NCBI GenBank assembly: GCA_023406965.1
Contig: JAEXTI010000481.1
Coordinates: 1 to 8,438, forward strand
Reading direction: 5' to 3'
DNA: 8,438 nucleotides
From: Chloroflexota bacterium
GTDB lineage: Bacteria; Chloroflexota; Anaerolineae; Anaerolineales; Anaerolineaceae
Shown: positions 1-7,028 of the stretch, in pieces
Layout: every line of letters begins with the position of its first letter
How positions within the stretch are numbered: the stretch's first letter is position 1
The notes under the pieces: generated by a model
What the model saw: only the letters and a program-made list of their open reading frames with translations
Told to the model about the DNA's origin: nothing
The model's database searches: none
Program-made: the position numbers and the translations under genes

Positions 1-959
1 AGGTTGGCGAGCAGAAAGACGGCGCCGGTTGGGCCCAGGAGTTCGGCGCGGGCAAACGCGCCATTGTCGACATGGCGGTCATCAGCCAGGCCGAAGCTGA
101 CGCCCTCGCCGCCGCCCGCCTGGACGAACTAAGCGGGGCCTTCCTCGAAGCCGAAGGCAGTGCCTTGCGCCGCCCCGAAATCAAAGCCGGACGCGCCGTC
201 AAGCTAGAGGCCCTCGGTCAACGCTTCAGCGGCACTTACTACATCACCAGCGTCACCCATCGTTACACGCCCGCCGGGCTGATTTCCAACTTCAACGTTC
301 GCGGCACTCGCACCGGGCTGCTCACCGAAAATCTCGCTCCCGCCCAGGAAAGAGAACAGCGCTGGTTCGGCGTGGTCATCGGCGTGGTCACCAACACGGA
401 TGACCCCGAAGACATGGGCCGCGTCAAAGTCAAGTTCCCCTGGCTGTCCGAAGACGTGGAAAGCAACTGGTGCCGCGTGCTGGGGATTGGCGCAGGCAAC
501 GAAGCTGGTTTCTATGTCATGCCAGAAGTTGGCGATGAAGTCGTTGTCTCCTTCGAACACGGCAGCATCAGCTTCCCGGTGGTTCTGGGCGGCTTGTGGA
601 ACGGCAACAACAAAATCCCGCCCGAAGCATCCGGCACCCGCTCCGGCGAGCGCCCCAAAGCCCGCACCTGGCGTTCTCTCTCCGGACATCGCATCACGAT
701 ACTCGACACCAGCGACAACAAAATCGAGATCGAAACCGCCGCCGGGATGCAAGTCGTTCTCGACGACGCCAACAAGGCCATCACGCTTAAGAATGAGCAA
801 TCCACCATCAAAATGGAAAACAGTAAGATCGAAATCAAGACCGCCCAGGATGTCAACGTTGAATCCAACGGCAATCTCAAGATCAAAGCCGGCGGCAACA
901 TCGACATCCAGGCCGGTGGACAGGTAACCGTCAAGGGCGCGTTGATCAATTTGAATTAG
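1..959 (+). CDS. VgrG-like spike protein (gp27/gp5 fusion), 5'-truncated by window
   Basis: This is the C-terminal 318 codons of a VgrG/Afp8-like spike protein. Reading starts at base 3 and is open to the left edge, so the ATG at 72 is internal and the true start lies outside the window. The first ~115 residues match the end of the gp27-like hub domain, with an AEG motif and the FSGTYYITSVTHRY segment typical of VgrG proteins. Next comes the gp5-type OB fold (about nt 360-614), with a GVVIGVVTN strand, DPEDMGRVKVKFPW and GDEVVVSFEHG. The last ~85 residues alternate polar and hydrophobic positions and end in KIKAGGNIDIQAGG-type repeats, as in a gp5-like triple-stranded beta-helix. In this family the trimer is the central spike under the inner tube and pierces the target envelope. 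No effector domain follows the needle. The next start is only 7 bp after the stop, and the stop overlaps that gene's ribosome-binding site, so the two are co-translated. Confidence 0.93.
   Translation, partial: VGEQKDGAGWAQEFGAGKRAIVDMAVISQAEADALAAARLDELSGAFLEAEGSALRRPEIKAGRAVKLEALGQRFSGTYYITSVTHRYTPAGLISNFNVRGTRTGLLTENLAPAQEREQRWFGVVIGVVTNTDDPEDMGRVKVKFPWLSEDVESNWCRVLGIGAGNEAGFYVMPEVGDEVVVSFEHGSISFPVVLGGLWNGNNKIPPEASGTRSGERPKARTWRSLSGHRITILDTSDNKIEIETAAGMQVVLDDANKAITLKNEQSTIKMENSKIEIKTAQDVNVESNGNLKIKAGGNIDIQAGGQVTVKGALINLN
705..956 (+). other. Beta-helical needle segment of the VgrG-like spike
   Basis: The end of the spike protein has a dense run of alternating hydrophobic and polar residues (IEIE, VVLDD, ITLKN, IKMEN, IEIKT, VNVES, LKIKAGG, IDIQAGG, VTVKG). 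This is the sequence signature of intertwined trimeric beta-helices like the gp5 C-terminal needle. The repeat is degenerate at both protein and DNA level, so it was recognised from the alternation pattern and not from identical units. It directly precedes the PAAR-like gene, whose product is expected to cap this needle. Confidence 0.75.
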
Positions 960-966
960 GAGATTT

Positions 967-1368
967 ATGGGCCAACCCGCAGCAAAACAAGGCGACCAGG
1001 TCATAGCTGTAGACATCCACATCGTGATGGTTCCCAGCCCAGGTGGACCGGTCCCCACACCTCTGCCCCATCCATTCAGTGGAATGCTGGACGGTAGCCT
1101 CAGCACGGATGTAAAAATCATGGGCATGGCCGCTGCTACCATGGGCAGCACGGCTCGCAATGTTCCTCCCCACATGCCCACTCCTCCCGGCACCACTTTT
1201 CAAATCCCGCCCCAAAACCAGGCCACCATCCTGCGCGGCAGTGCCACTGTGCTCATCAATGGCAAATCCGCCGCCCGCGCCGGTGACATGGTTCAAACCT
1301 GCGCGGACCCTGTGCCCAACACCGCGGGGCAAATCATCGCCACCAGCACCGTCATGATCGGAGGTTAA
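967..1368 (+). CDS. PAAR-like spike-tip protein
   Basis: The 133-residue product resembles PAAR/DUF4150-type proteins, which form a metal-bound cone on the tip of the VgrG trimer. It begins with PAAKQGD and has repeated Gly/Ala/Pro-rich strands such as ATILRGSATVLINGKSAARAGD, a pattern typical of the fold. Three histidines (H18, H35, H69) and one cysteine (C112) are available; known PAAR tips bind zinc with three His and one Cys, so these are the likely ligands (inferred). The protein is a little longer than the ~95-residue minimal PAAR because of a Pro-rich insertion around residues 23-37 and another near 67-83. No C-terminal toxin extension is present, so it is probably purely structural. 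GGAG at 959-962 overlaps the upstream stop and sits 4 bp before the ATG. The order spike, PAAR, gp25 fits a baseplate operon. Confidence 0.85.
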   Translation: MGQPAAKQGDQVIAVDIHIVMVPSPGGPVPTPLPHPFSGMLDGSLSTDVKIMGMAAATMGSTARNVPPHMPTPPGTTFQIPPQNQATILRGSATVLINGKSAARAGDMVQTCADPVPNTAGQIIATSTVMIGG

Positions 1369-1372
1369 CCCC

Positions 1373-1768
1373 ATGCCACAAGACTTCACCGGACGCGGGT
1401 GGGCCTTTCCACCCAAAATCGATGCTCAAGGCGGCCTGGCTCTCACCGACGAGCGCAGCGAAATCGAGCAGGCCATCCGCATCATTCTCACCACCGCCCC
1501 AGGCCAGCGCGTCATGCGCCCGACCTTCGGCTGCCGCCTGCGCGAGTTGGTCTTTGCTCCCAACAACAGCACCACCGCCGCCCAGGCTCGTCGTTTTGTC
1601 GAGGAGGCCCTCGGCATGTGGGAGCCGCGCATCATCGTCAAGACCGTCGAAGCCCGCCCCGATGAAGCCAACCCCCATTGCATGGTGATCGAAATCACCT
1701 ACCAGGTCAAGGCCACGCACGACCGCCGCAGCCTGGTGCATCCTTTCTATCTGATCCCTGAAGAGTAA
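1373..1768 (+). CDS. gp25-like baseplate wedge protein (GPW/gp25 family)
   Basis: The 131-residue product is of normal length for the GPW/gp25 family (T4 gp25, P2 gpW, Afp9, TssE), small proteins that join baseplate to sheath and help trigger contraction. Signature elements are the IEQAIRIILTTAPGQRVMRPTFG block (about residues 31-53), which carries the GxRVMRPxFG motif, and WEPRI at residues 83-87. The family was once called lysozyme-like; the EPRI motif is now viewed as structural, so no enzymatic role is claimed. GGAGG at 1360-1364 lies 8 bp before the ATG and overlaps the end of the PAAR-like gene; the two genes are separated by 4 bp. It follows the spike genes and precedes the large baseplate gene, the usual neighbourhood of this protein. 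Confidence 0.93.
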   Translation: MPQDFTGRGWAFPPKIDAQGGLALTDERSEIEQAIRIILTTAPGQRVMRPTFGCRLRELVFAPNNSTTAAQARRFVEEALGMWEPRIIVKTVEARPDEANPHCMVIEITYQVKATHDRRSLVHPFYLIPEE

Positions 1769-1783
1769 GCCAAGGAGAAGCGC

Positions 1784-3787
1784 ATGTCACTGCCTGTCCC
1801 CAAGCTCGATGATCGTCACTTCCAGGACCTGGTCGACGAAGCCAAGAAGCGCATCCCTCACTACACGAAGGAATGGACCGACCACAACGTCAGCGACCCA
1901 GGTGTCACCCTGGTGGAACTGTTCGCTTTCATGACCGATGTGCTCCTCTACCGCCTCAATCAGGTGCCCGATCTGCACTACGTCCGTTTTCTCGAAATGC
2001 TCGGCGTGCGTCTCAACCCGCCTCAGCCCGCCCGCGTCCCGGTCACTTTTTGGCTTTCCGTCCCCCAACCTGCCTCCATCGTCATCCCCGGCGGGACAGA
2101 GGTCGCCAGCACCCAGACTGAGACCCAACCCGCAATCATCTTCACCACCGACCAGGACTTCACCGTACATCCGCCGCAACTATCTGGGTTATTCTCGCGC
2201 GTGCAGTCCCGCGAAGGCGACAAAAAATCACTCCGCGAGCACAACCTTCGTCGCCTCGAGGCTGGCTTCGAGGGGGTAGAGGTCTTCTCTTCCGTCCCGC
2301 AGGTCGATGACGCCTTCTACCTGGGCTTTGACAACGACCTCAGCCACCACGTCCTGCGCCTCGAAGCGGAATTCGACCCCGCCGGCGGCGCCGGCGTCGA
2401 TCCCACCCAGCCGCCTTACCTGGTGGAAGCCTCCACCGGCAAAGAAACCGGCCACTGGCAGCCCTGCGCCATCGAAGAAGACACCACCCGCGGCATGAAC
2501 GTAGCCGGTAGGCTGCAAATCCACCTCCCTGCCATGGGCAAGTATGCGGTTGGCGAACAGACCCTCTACTGGGTGCGCGTGCGCGTGAAAGACATCACGC
2601 CCGCCGAAAACCGCGAAGGCATGCAGCCTTACAATAAATCGCCGCGTATCAAAAAGCTGATGGTCAGTTCCATAGGCGGCACGGTTCCCGCTACCCATGC
2701 TCGCACCATCCGCAGCGAGTTTCTCGGCCAGTCCGACGGCTCGCCGGGCCAGCGCTTCCACCTTCAGCAGCACCCCATATTGAGCCGTCGCGGCGGCGAA
2801 ACCCTGATCGTCCAGGCTGAAAATCAGCCACCTCAAGAGTGGCTTGAGGTCGAACACTTTGCCTACTCGCTGTCCGACGATCCCTGTTTCACGCTCGATA
2901 GCGTCTCTGGCGAGCTGCGCCTGGGTCCAGCCGTGCGCCAACCCGATGGCGCGATGAAGCTTTATGGAGCCGTGCCCCCGCGCGGAGCCAATCTGGTCTT
3001 CAGCGCTTATCGCACCGGCGGCGGCCAGGAAGGCAATGTGCAAACCGGCATCATCAACACCCTCAAAACCGCCATCCCCTTCATCGCCCGCGTTGCCAAC
3101 CGTCAAACGGCCTGGGGCGGGCTGGACGCCGAAAGTCTGGAAGCCGCCATGACTCGCGCGCCTGCCCTATTGCATTCCCGAGATCGGGCCGTCACAGAAG
3201 ATGACTTTGAATTCCTGGCCCGCCAGGCTCTTCCAACTGCCATTGGACGGGTCAAATGCTTGCAGCCGAACCCCGATCAAGCCGGTCGAGTTATCCCTGG
3301 GCAAGTGTACCTGCTGGTCATCCCGCGCTTGCCCACTCCTCAGGCGTATCTCGATCCAAACAGCTTGAACCTGGCCGAAGCCGACATGAACGCCCTGCGC
3401 GCTTACATGGATGAGCGCCGCTTGCTCACCTGCCGCCTCGATATCCGCCCGCCCGCCTACCTGTGGACTTCGATCCGCGTGCAATTGCATCCCTCTCCCG
3501 ACGTGGAGAAAACCGTCGTCGAAGGCGAGGTGCTGGCGCGCCTCTATCGCTTCCTCAACCCGCTCACTGGCGGCCCCGATGGCAAAGGCTGGCCCTTTGG
3601 CCGCACACTCTACATTTCCGACGTGTACCAGTCCCTCCAAGGTCTCCCCGGCGTCCAGTTCGTCCGCTCGGTAGAAATGTTCGCCACCCGCCCCGGCGGA
3701 GGTCCCGAAGGCTCCCCGGTAGAAAGCATTGAAGTCATTGCCCACGGCGTGATCGCTTCGGGCAAGCATGAAGTAAAGTTCATATAG
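1784..3787 (+). CDS. gp6/baseplate J-like assembly protein
   Basis: This 667-residue protein matches the putative baseplate assembly family (baseplate J/gp6-like; Afp11-type in eCIS), which forms the wedge ring around the hub. The N-terminus has the family pattern DHNVSDPGVTLVELFAFMTDVLLYR (residues 33-57) followed by RFLEMLGV. The middle has SRDRAVTEDDFEFLAR (about 465-480), the typical entry to the baseplate-J core, then a P-G-x-V-Y-L-L-V-I-P strand. Near the C-terminus is LNPLTGGPDGKGWPFGR with a following ISDVYQSLQGLPGV (about 591-620), a hallmark of these proteins. Length is normal for the single-copy version; Afp has two larger J-type proteins, Afp11 and Afp12. AAGGAG at 1772-1777 is 6 bp before the ATG. 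No transmembrane segment or signal peptide is visible, as expected for a cytoplasmically assembled particle. Confidence 0.93.
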   Translation: MSLPVPKLDDRHFQDLVDEAKKRIPHYTKEWTDHNVSDPGVTLVELFAFMTDVLLYRLNQVPDLHYVRFLEMLGVRLNPPQPARVPVTFWLSVPQPASIVIPGGTEVASTQTETQPAIIFTTDQDFTVHPPQLSGLFSRVQSREGDKKSLREHNLRRLEAGFEGVEVFSSVPQVDDAFYLGFDNDLSHHVLRLEAEFDPAGGAGVDPTQPPYLVEASTGKETGHWQPCAIEEDTTRGMNVAGRLQIHLPAMGKYAVGEQTLYWVRVRVKDITPAENREGMQPYNKSPRIKKLMVSSIGGTVPATHARTIRSEFLGQSDGSPGQRFHLQQHPILSRRGGETLIVQAENQPPQEWLEVEHFAYSLSDDPCFTLDSVSGELRLGPAVRQPDGAMKLYGAVPPRGANLVFSAYRTGGGQEGNVQTGIINTLKTAIPFIARVANRQTAWGGLDAESLEAAMTRAPALLHSRDRAVTEDDFEFLARQALPTAIGRVKCLQPNPDQAGRVIPGQVYLLVIPRLPTPQAYLDPNSLNLAEADMNALRAYMDERRLLTCRLDIRPPAYLWTSIRVQLHPSPDVEKTVVEGEVLARLYRFLNPLTGGPDGKGWPFGRTLYISDVYQSLQGLPGVQFVRSVEMFATRPGGGPEGSPVESIEVIAHGVIASGKHEVKFI

Positions 3788-3790
3788 GTT

Positions 3791-3795
3791 GGAGG
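3791..3795 (+). promoter_or_regulatory. Ribosome-binding site that fixes the start of the DUF4157 gene
   Basis: GGAGG lies 5 bp upstream of the ATG at 3801. An in-frame TTG at 3789 would allow four extra N-terminal residues, but it overlaps this site and has no site of its own. The ATG at 3801 is therefore the better start. Confidence 0.75.
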
Positions 3796-3800
3796 TTGCG

Positions 3801-5975
3801 ATGAACGAACCCTCAAGCAGCAAGCAGACCGTCTCGAAATCTACAGCGAAAACACAAGTTTTGCGACCGGAAATCATTCAAACCAGCCCGCAAAATGACA
3901 GCTCACAATTGCCCGAGGGGATGCAAGCCGAAAACCTGATCAATTTACCCAATCAAGCTGCCACATCTGCCCTTCGCAGGGCCGCTGTTCAAAAGCTACA
4001 ACAATCACATGGGAATCAGGCGGTCCAGCGTCTCATGGATGAAGACGACAAAGACAAACAAGATGCTCCACCGACGATCGCCCTAAAATTTAAAAGCAGT
4101 CTTGGTCAAGGAAAGCCCCTCGATCAAGACGTTCAGAGTCAGCTTGAGGAGCATCTACAAAGCGACCTTTCTTCCGTCCGCGTCCACACCGATCCAGACG
4201 CCCATCGAATGGCCAAAGAACTGCACGCTAAGGCGTTTACAACCGGCCAGGACATCTATTTCCGCAGCGGCACATATGCGCCCGAATCACCCGAAGGGGC
4301 GCGCCTTTTGGCCCATGAGGCCGCGCATATCATTCAACAGAAACGCGGTCCTGTTTCCGGCACGCTAACAGAAGATGGACTGCTACTCAGCCAACCCGGT
4401 GACGCTTTTGAACAACAGGCCGATCAGATCGCTAATCAATGGGTTGATTCATCCAGGGCAATGCCCGCGCCACGCGGAATGGTTCAACGCGAAACAGAAT
4501 CCGCCTCCGCCAAAGCATTGGAAGAAGCCGCCGATGAAGCCCAACTCATCGATGCCGTTAAAATCGAACAAAAAATGGCCGGCATCGATAACGTCGATGA
4601 TATCAATCAGGCAAAATCAATTCTCAACCAGATAATCGCAGCGACAGCCACGTTGGATGCTCACATGGGAGAAAAAGGTTGGGGTGGTTACTTAACCAAC
4701 CAGCACAAGGTGGATAACCAGAATGCTGCCCAAAACCTGGATTACTATCTGACATATGCCGGTGAAGAATCGCGCACTTCCGGTGATTTCAAAACCCGCT
4801 ACACAATGGTTAAAACCCGCTTCAGTCGTCTGGATGCCATGGCAAACGAATGGATGTCCATGTATGATACCGACATGCGCACCCCGGAAGACTTCATCAA
4901 AACCGAGACCGGCATGGACGCGCAGGGTGCCGGAAAACAAGCCAAAGAATTGACGAATCGCAGCAAAGGCGAACCCACTGAAGCGACAGAAGCTCGGGCA
5001 GCCCGGGATCGAATTAAAGACCTCCGCAATACTGCCGGCACGCAAATGACTCTGCTCAATAGCTTCGACGATCAGGCTCGCGAGGCAAACTTGAAAGTGA
5101 TCGGTGCGGCCAACCACATCGAATCCGCCGCCCAAGCCTCGAAAGCCAAGCCCGAAGAACCCGATTCGCCCCAGGTGGCGGATGTCAAGAAGAAAATGGC
5201 GGATGTGAAAGCCAAAATGAGCGCTGGTATGAGCGTGGCGAAAATGATCCCTGGAGCAGGCAAGTATGTCGAAGGGGTTGAATCAGCCGCCTCGGCAACC
5301 TCCACTGCCGCCGAAGCGACCGGGTTGGATATCGATCTTACCAAAGTGCCTGACATGATCCTCACAGACATTTACCGCACTGACCTGGAAAACGCGCTTT
5401 CGGCTCAGAACACGGCCCGCGCCGCTGCCGCCACGGCTGCAGGCATTGCCAACACGGCAGATTTGGAAGCCGCAATGATCGCAAAAGTTTCTGCCGCTCA
5501 GAGCCGCAAAGAAATCGCCGACCAACTGAACACCACGCTAACCAGCATCCGTGAAGCAATCAACACCCTGGGCCAGATGCTGGATGAGACCTACAAAACG
5601 AAAAAGGGTGGCGGCCAGGTGGGCGGCGGCTATGAACTGATCGCAAAATTCCTAGCTGAAGCAGATACCTGTATGTACGAAGCCGATATGGCCTTACATT
5701 CGGGCAAGCTCCAAAAAGAAAGCGCCGCCCAAACCGAGGGTAAACGGAAAGTCACCCTGGAAGAAAAGAACAGCCAATACCATCGGGTCGAGCCGGTGGC
5801 AGATCGCTTCGAAATCATCACCAAGCACATCGCCATCATTAGCACTGGCGAAGGTTCATCCGGCGGAGAAGGCGGAATGAGCGAAATGGTAGAAAAAATG
5901 ATCGCCGAAATCGAGGCTGGCAAGAAAATCGTTGAAGCGTATAAAGTCAAGTTCAACCAGGCGTTAGGCCTCTAG
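3801..5975 (+). CDS. DUF4157 (HExxH) eCIS-associated protein with unrecognised helical C-terminal region
   Basis: From the ATG at 3801 the product has 724 residues. Residues 1-65 are polar and look disordered. Residues 66-79 carry an LQQSHGNQAVQRLM segment of a kind common at the N-terminus of DUF4157 proteins. The DUF4157 domain covers about 104-215: GKPLDQDVQ, SSVRVHTD, AKAFTTGQDIYF, then HEAAH at 172-176 followed by IIQQ, and DAFEQQAD at 201-208, where E204 may be a third metal ligand. Residues ~231-724 are Ala/Lys/Glu-rich, predicted by eye as helical bundle or coiled coil, with one Cys and a small-residue segment near 474-505. I do not recognise a toxin fold there. DUF4157 is strongly associated with eCIS loci and often fused to payloads, so this is a cargo or cargo-processing candidate. 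It could instead be structural, for example a tape-measure-like protein. Parts are clearly lower in GC than neighbouring genes. Confidence 0.85.
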   Translation: MNEPSSSKQTVSKSTAKTQVLRPEIIQTSPQNDSSQLPEGMQAENLINLPNQAATSALRRAAVQKLQQSHGNQAVQRLMDEDDKDKQDAPPTIALKFKSSLGQGKPLDQDVQSQLEEHLQSDLSSVRVHTDPDAHRMAKELHAKAFTTGQDIYFRSGTYAPESPEGARLLAHEAAHIIQQKRGPVSGTLTEDGLLLSQPGDAFEQQADQIANQWVDSSRAMPAPRGMVQRETESASAKALEEAADEAQLIDAVKIEQKMAGIDNVDDINQAKSILNQIIAATATLDAHMGEKGWGGYLTNQHKVDNQNAAQNLDYYLTYAGEESRTSGDFKTRYTMVKTRFSRLDAMANEWMSMYDTDMRTPEDFIKTETGMDAQGAGKQAKELTNRSKGEPTEATEARAARDRIKDLRNTAGTQMTLLNSFDDQAREANLKVIGAANHIESAAQASKAKPEEPDSPQVADVKKKMADVKAKMSAGMSVAKMIPGAGKYVEGVESAASATSTAAEATGLDIDLTKVPDMILTDIYRTDLENALSAQNTARAAAATAAGIANTADLEAAMIAKVSAAQSRKEIADQLNTTLTSIREAINTLGQMLDETYKTKKGGGQVGGGYELIAKFLAEADTCMYEADMALHSGKLQKESAAQTEGKRKVTLEEKNSQYHRVEPVADRFEIITKHIAIISTGEGSSGGEGGMSEMVEKMIAEIEAGKKIVEAYKVKFNQALGL
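5178..5219 (+). repeat. Tandem 21-bp (heptad) duplication inside the DUF4157 gene
   Basis: Two adjacent 21-bp units (5178-5198 and 5199-5219) match at 16 of 21 positions. They encode ADVKKKM and ADVKAKM. A one-heptad duplication suggests a coiled-coil or amphipathic helix just before the small-residue segment of the C-terminal region. Confidence 0.55.
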
Positions 5976-5982
5976 GTACACC

Positions 5983-6993
5983 ATGGACACCTACACCCAC
6001 CGCATCACCCTTCAAGGCCCCACCGGCCAGCGCGACATCGACCTCACCATTGGCTCGCTGATCATCGGTCGACAGGTGGGCTGCGACCTCGTCCTCGAAG
6101 ATACGCTCATCTCCCGCCGCCATGCCCGCCTGGATTGCTCCGCCATGGACTGCACCATCACCGACCTGAACAGTTCTAACGGCACGCGCGTCAATGGTGA
6201 GCGTCTCGTCCCCGACCTGCCCCGCCTGCTGGCTCCGGGCGAAGTCATTCAAATCGGCGCCTTCTCGCTCACCTACCAGCAAGCTCCACTTGCAAAACCC
6301 GCTCCTGAACCGCCTCCACCTGTTGTGGAGGACAAGCCGAAAGTAGAACCCAAACCGGAGCCCCCCCCTGAACCACCCGCCGAGGAAAAACCGCCCGGCA
6401 AGCAGCCCAAAAAGACCGCCCCCGCTCGGGAGGAGCCGCCCCCCGAGCCCCCGCTGCCGCCCAAAAAGGCTCGCGCCCAAACACCGCCACCTGCGCCCGG
6501 CCCTGTCCCGCCAGGCATGGAGATGCGCTCCACCCGCCTGATCCAATATTTGCCCGATATCTACCACACCGACTTCATGGCTCGTTTCTTGGGCATATTC
6601 GAGGCCACTTCCACGCCCATCGAATGGACCATCGACAACTTCGATCTCTTTCTCTCCCCCGTCTCGGCCCCACCCGGCTTCCTGCCCTGGCTGGCCAATT
6701 GGTTCAACATTCCCCTGGATGCCTCCTGGACAGAGGAGAAACGCCGAATATTGCTTGCAGAGGCCCACGAGATTTACGCTCGTTTAGGCACCCGCTGGTC
6801 CCTATGCCGAGTCCTGGAAATTTATACCGGGGTCATCCCGGAAATCGACGACACCGCCAAAGACCTTGAGCCGCATTCGTTTCGGGTTCACCTGCCGGTC
6901 AAACCTGGACAGGTGAATCAAACTTTGGTCGAAAGGTTGATTAACACTCACAAACCGGCATATACTACATATACGCTAGAATTTAAACCCTAA
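5983..6993 (+). CDS. FHA domain fused to phage tail protein I-like baseplate domain
   Basis: This 336-residue protein has three parts. Residues ~5-100 form an FHA domain, the phosphothreonine-binding fold, with all core residues: G29-R30, S44-R45-R46-H47 and N63-S-S-N66-G67-T68. Residues ~101-180 are a linker with 33 prolines in 80 residues plus many Lys and Glu. Residues ~182-336 match the phage tail protein I-like (P2 gpI-type) family: TRLIQYLPDIYHTDFMARFLGIFE, PPGFLPWLANWFNIPLD, then RLGTRWSLCRVLEIYTGV. Such proteins are baseplate wedge components. The gene starts 7 bp after the DUF4157 stop with only a weak AGG (5974-5976), so translation is probably coupled. The ATG at 5983 is fixed by the FHA fold beginning almost at once. 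The FHA module likely docks a phosphorylated partner onto the baseplate; the adjacent kinase gene is the obvious candidate writer (inferred). Confidence 0.9.
   Translation: MDTYTHRITLQGPTGQRDIDLTIGSLIIGRQVGCDLVLEDTLISRRHARLDCSAMDCTITDLNSSNGTRVNGERLVPDLPRLLAPGEVIQIGAFSLTYQQAPLAKPAPEPPPPVVEDKPKVEPKPEPPPEPPAEEKPPGKQPKKTAPAREEPPPEPPLPPKKARAQTPPPAPGPVPPGMEMRSTRLIQYLPDIYHTDFMARFLGIFEATSTPIEWTIDNFDLFLSPVSAPPGFLPWLANWFNIPLDASWTEEKRRILLAEAHEIYARLGTRWSLCRVLEIYTGVIPEIDDTAKDLEPHSFRVHLPVKPGQVNQTLVERLINTHKPAYTTYTLEFKP
6301..6516 (+). repeat. Low-complexity Pro/Lys/Glu linker with C-tracts, including C8 at 6361-6368
   Basis: This stretch encodes the extended linker between the FHA and tail domains. PEPPPP-like and PKPEPPPE-like blocks recur without an exact repeat unit. 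It contains a run of eight C at 6361-6368 and one of six C at 6439-6444. Two threonines (T145, T167) lie in the linker and are possible kinase targets, which is speculative. Confidence 0.7.
6937..6966 (+). promoter_or_regulatory. Candidate sigma70-type promoter inside the end of the FHA-tail gene
   Basis: TTGATT (6937-6942) and TATACT (6961-6966) are separated by 18 bp, in the most AT-rich part of this neighbourhood. Initiation would fall near 6973, within the last codons of the FHA-tail gene, giving a leader of about 85 nt before the kinase start. This is based on consensus similarity only. Confidence 0.35.
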
Positions 6994-7000
6994 CCAGAGA

Positions 7001-7028
7001 TTGAAACAGCCCGATTTACTTCTATAGA
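7001..7028 (+). promoter_or_regulatory. Candidate sigma70-type promoter upstream of the kinase gene
   Basis: TTGAAA (7001-7006) and TATAGA (7023-7028) are 16 bp apart inside the only sizeable intergenic gap of the window (6994-7056). A start near 7035 would give a short leader of ~20 nt carrying the kinase ribosome-binding site. The gap holds no evident terminator, so read-through from the structural operon is also likely. Confidence 0.4.

Noticed and set aside
72..74. ATG at 72 as the start of the spike gene
   Set aside because: The frame is open to the left edge and the residues before this ATG continue the gp27-like domain, so it is an internal methionine.
204..1196. 330-residue open frame on the minus strand
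   Set aside because: It lies fully opposite the VgrG-like and PAAR-like genes, which have strong family motifs. Its Gly/Asp/Val/Phe-rich composition is what GC-biased codons give when read in reverse.
2228..3106. 292-residue open frame on the minus strand
   Set aside because: It is antisense to the baseplate J-like gene, has no recognisable motif, and is explained by the third-position GC bias of the real gene.
6313..6331. Perfect 7-bp inverted repeat with a 5-base loop (CCTCCAC / GTGGAGG)
   Set aside because: It looks like a hairpin but lies inside the coding linker of the FHA-tail gene, has no U-tract, and is likely by chance in C/G-rich proline codons.
5953..6768. 271-residue open frame on the minus strand
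   Set aside because: It is antisense to the FHA-tail gene; its Gly/Arg-rich middle is the reverse of the proline-rich linker.
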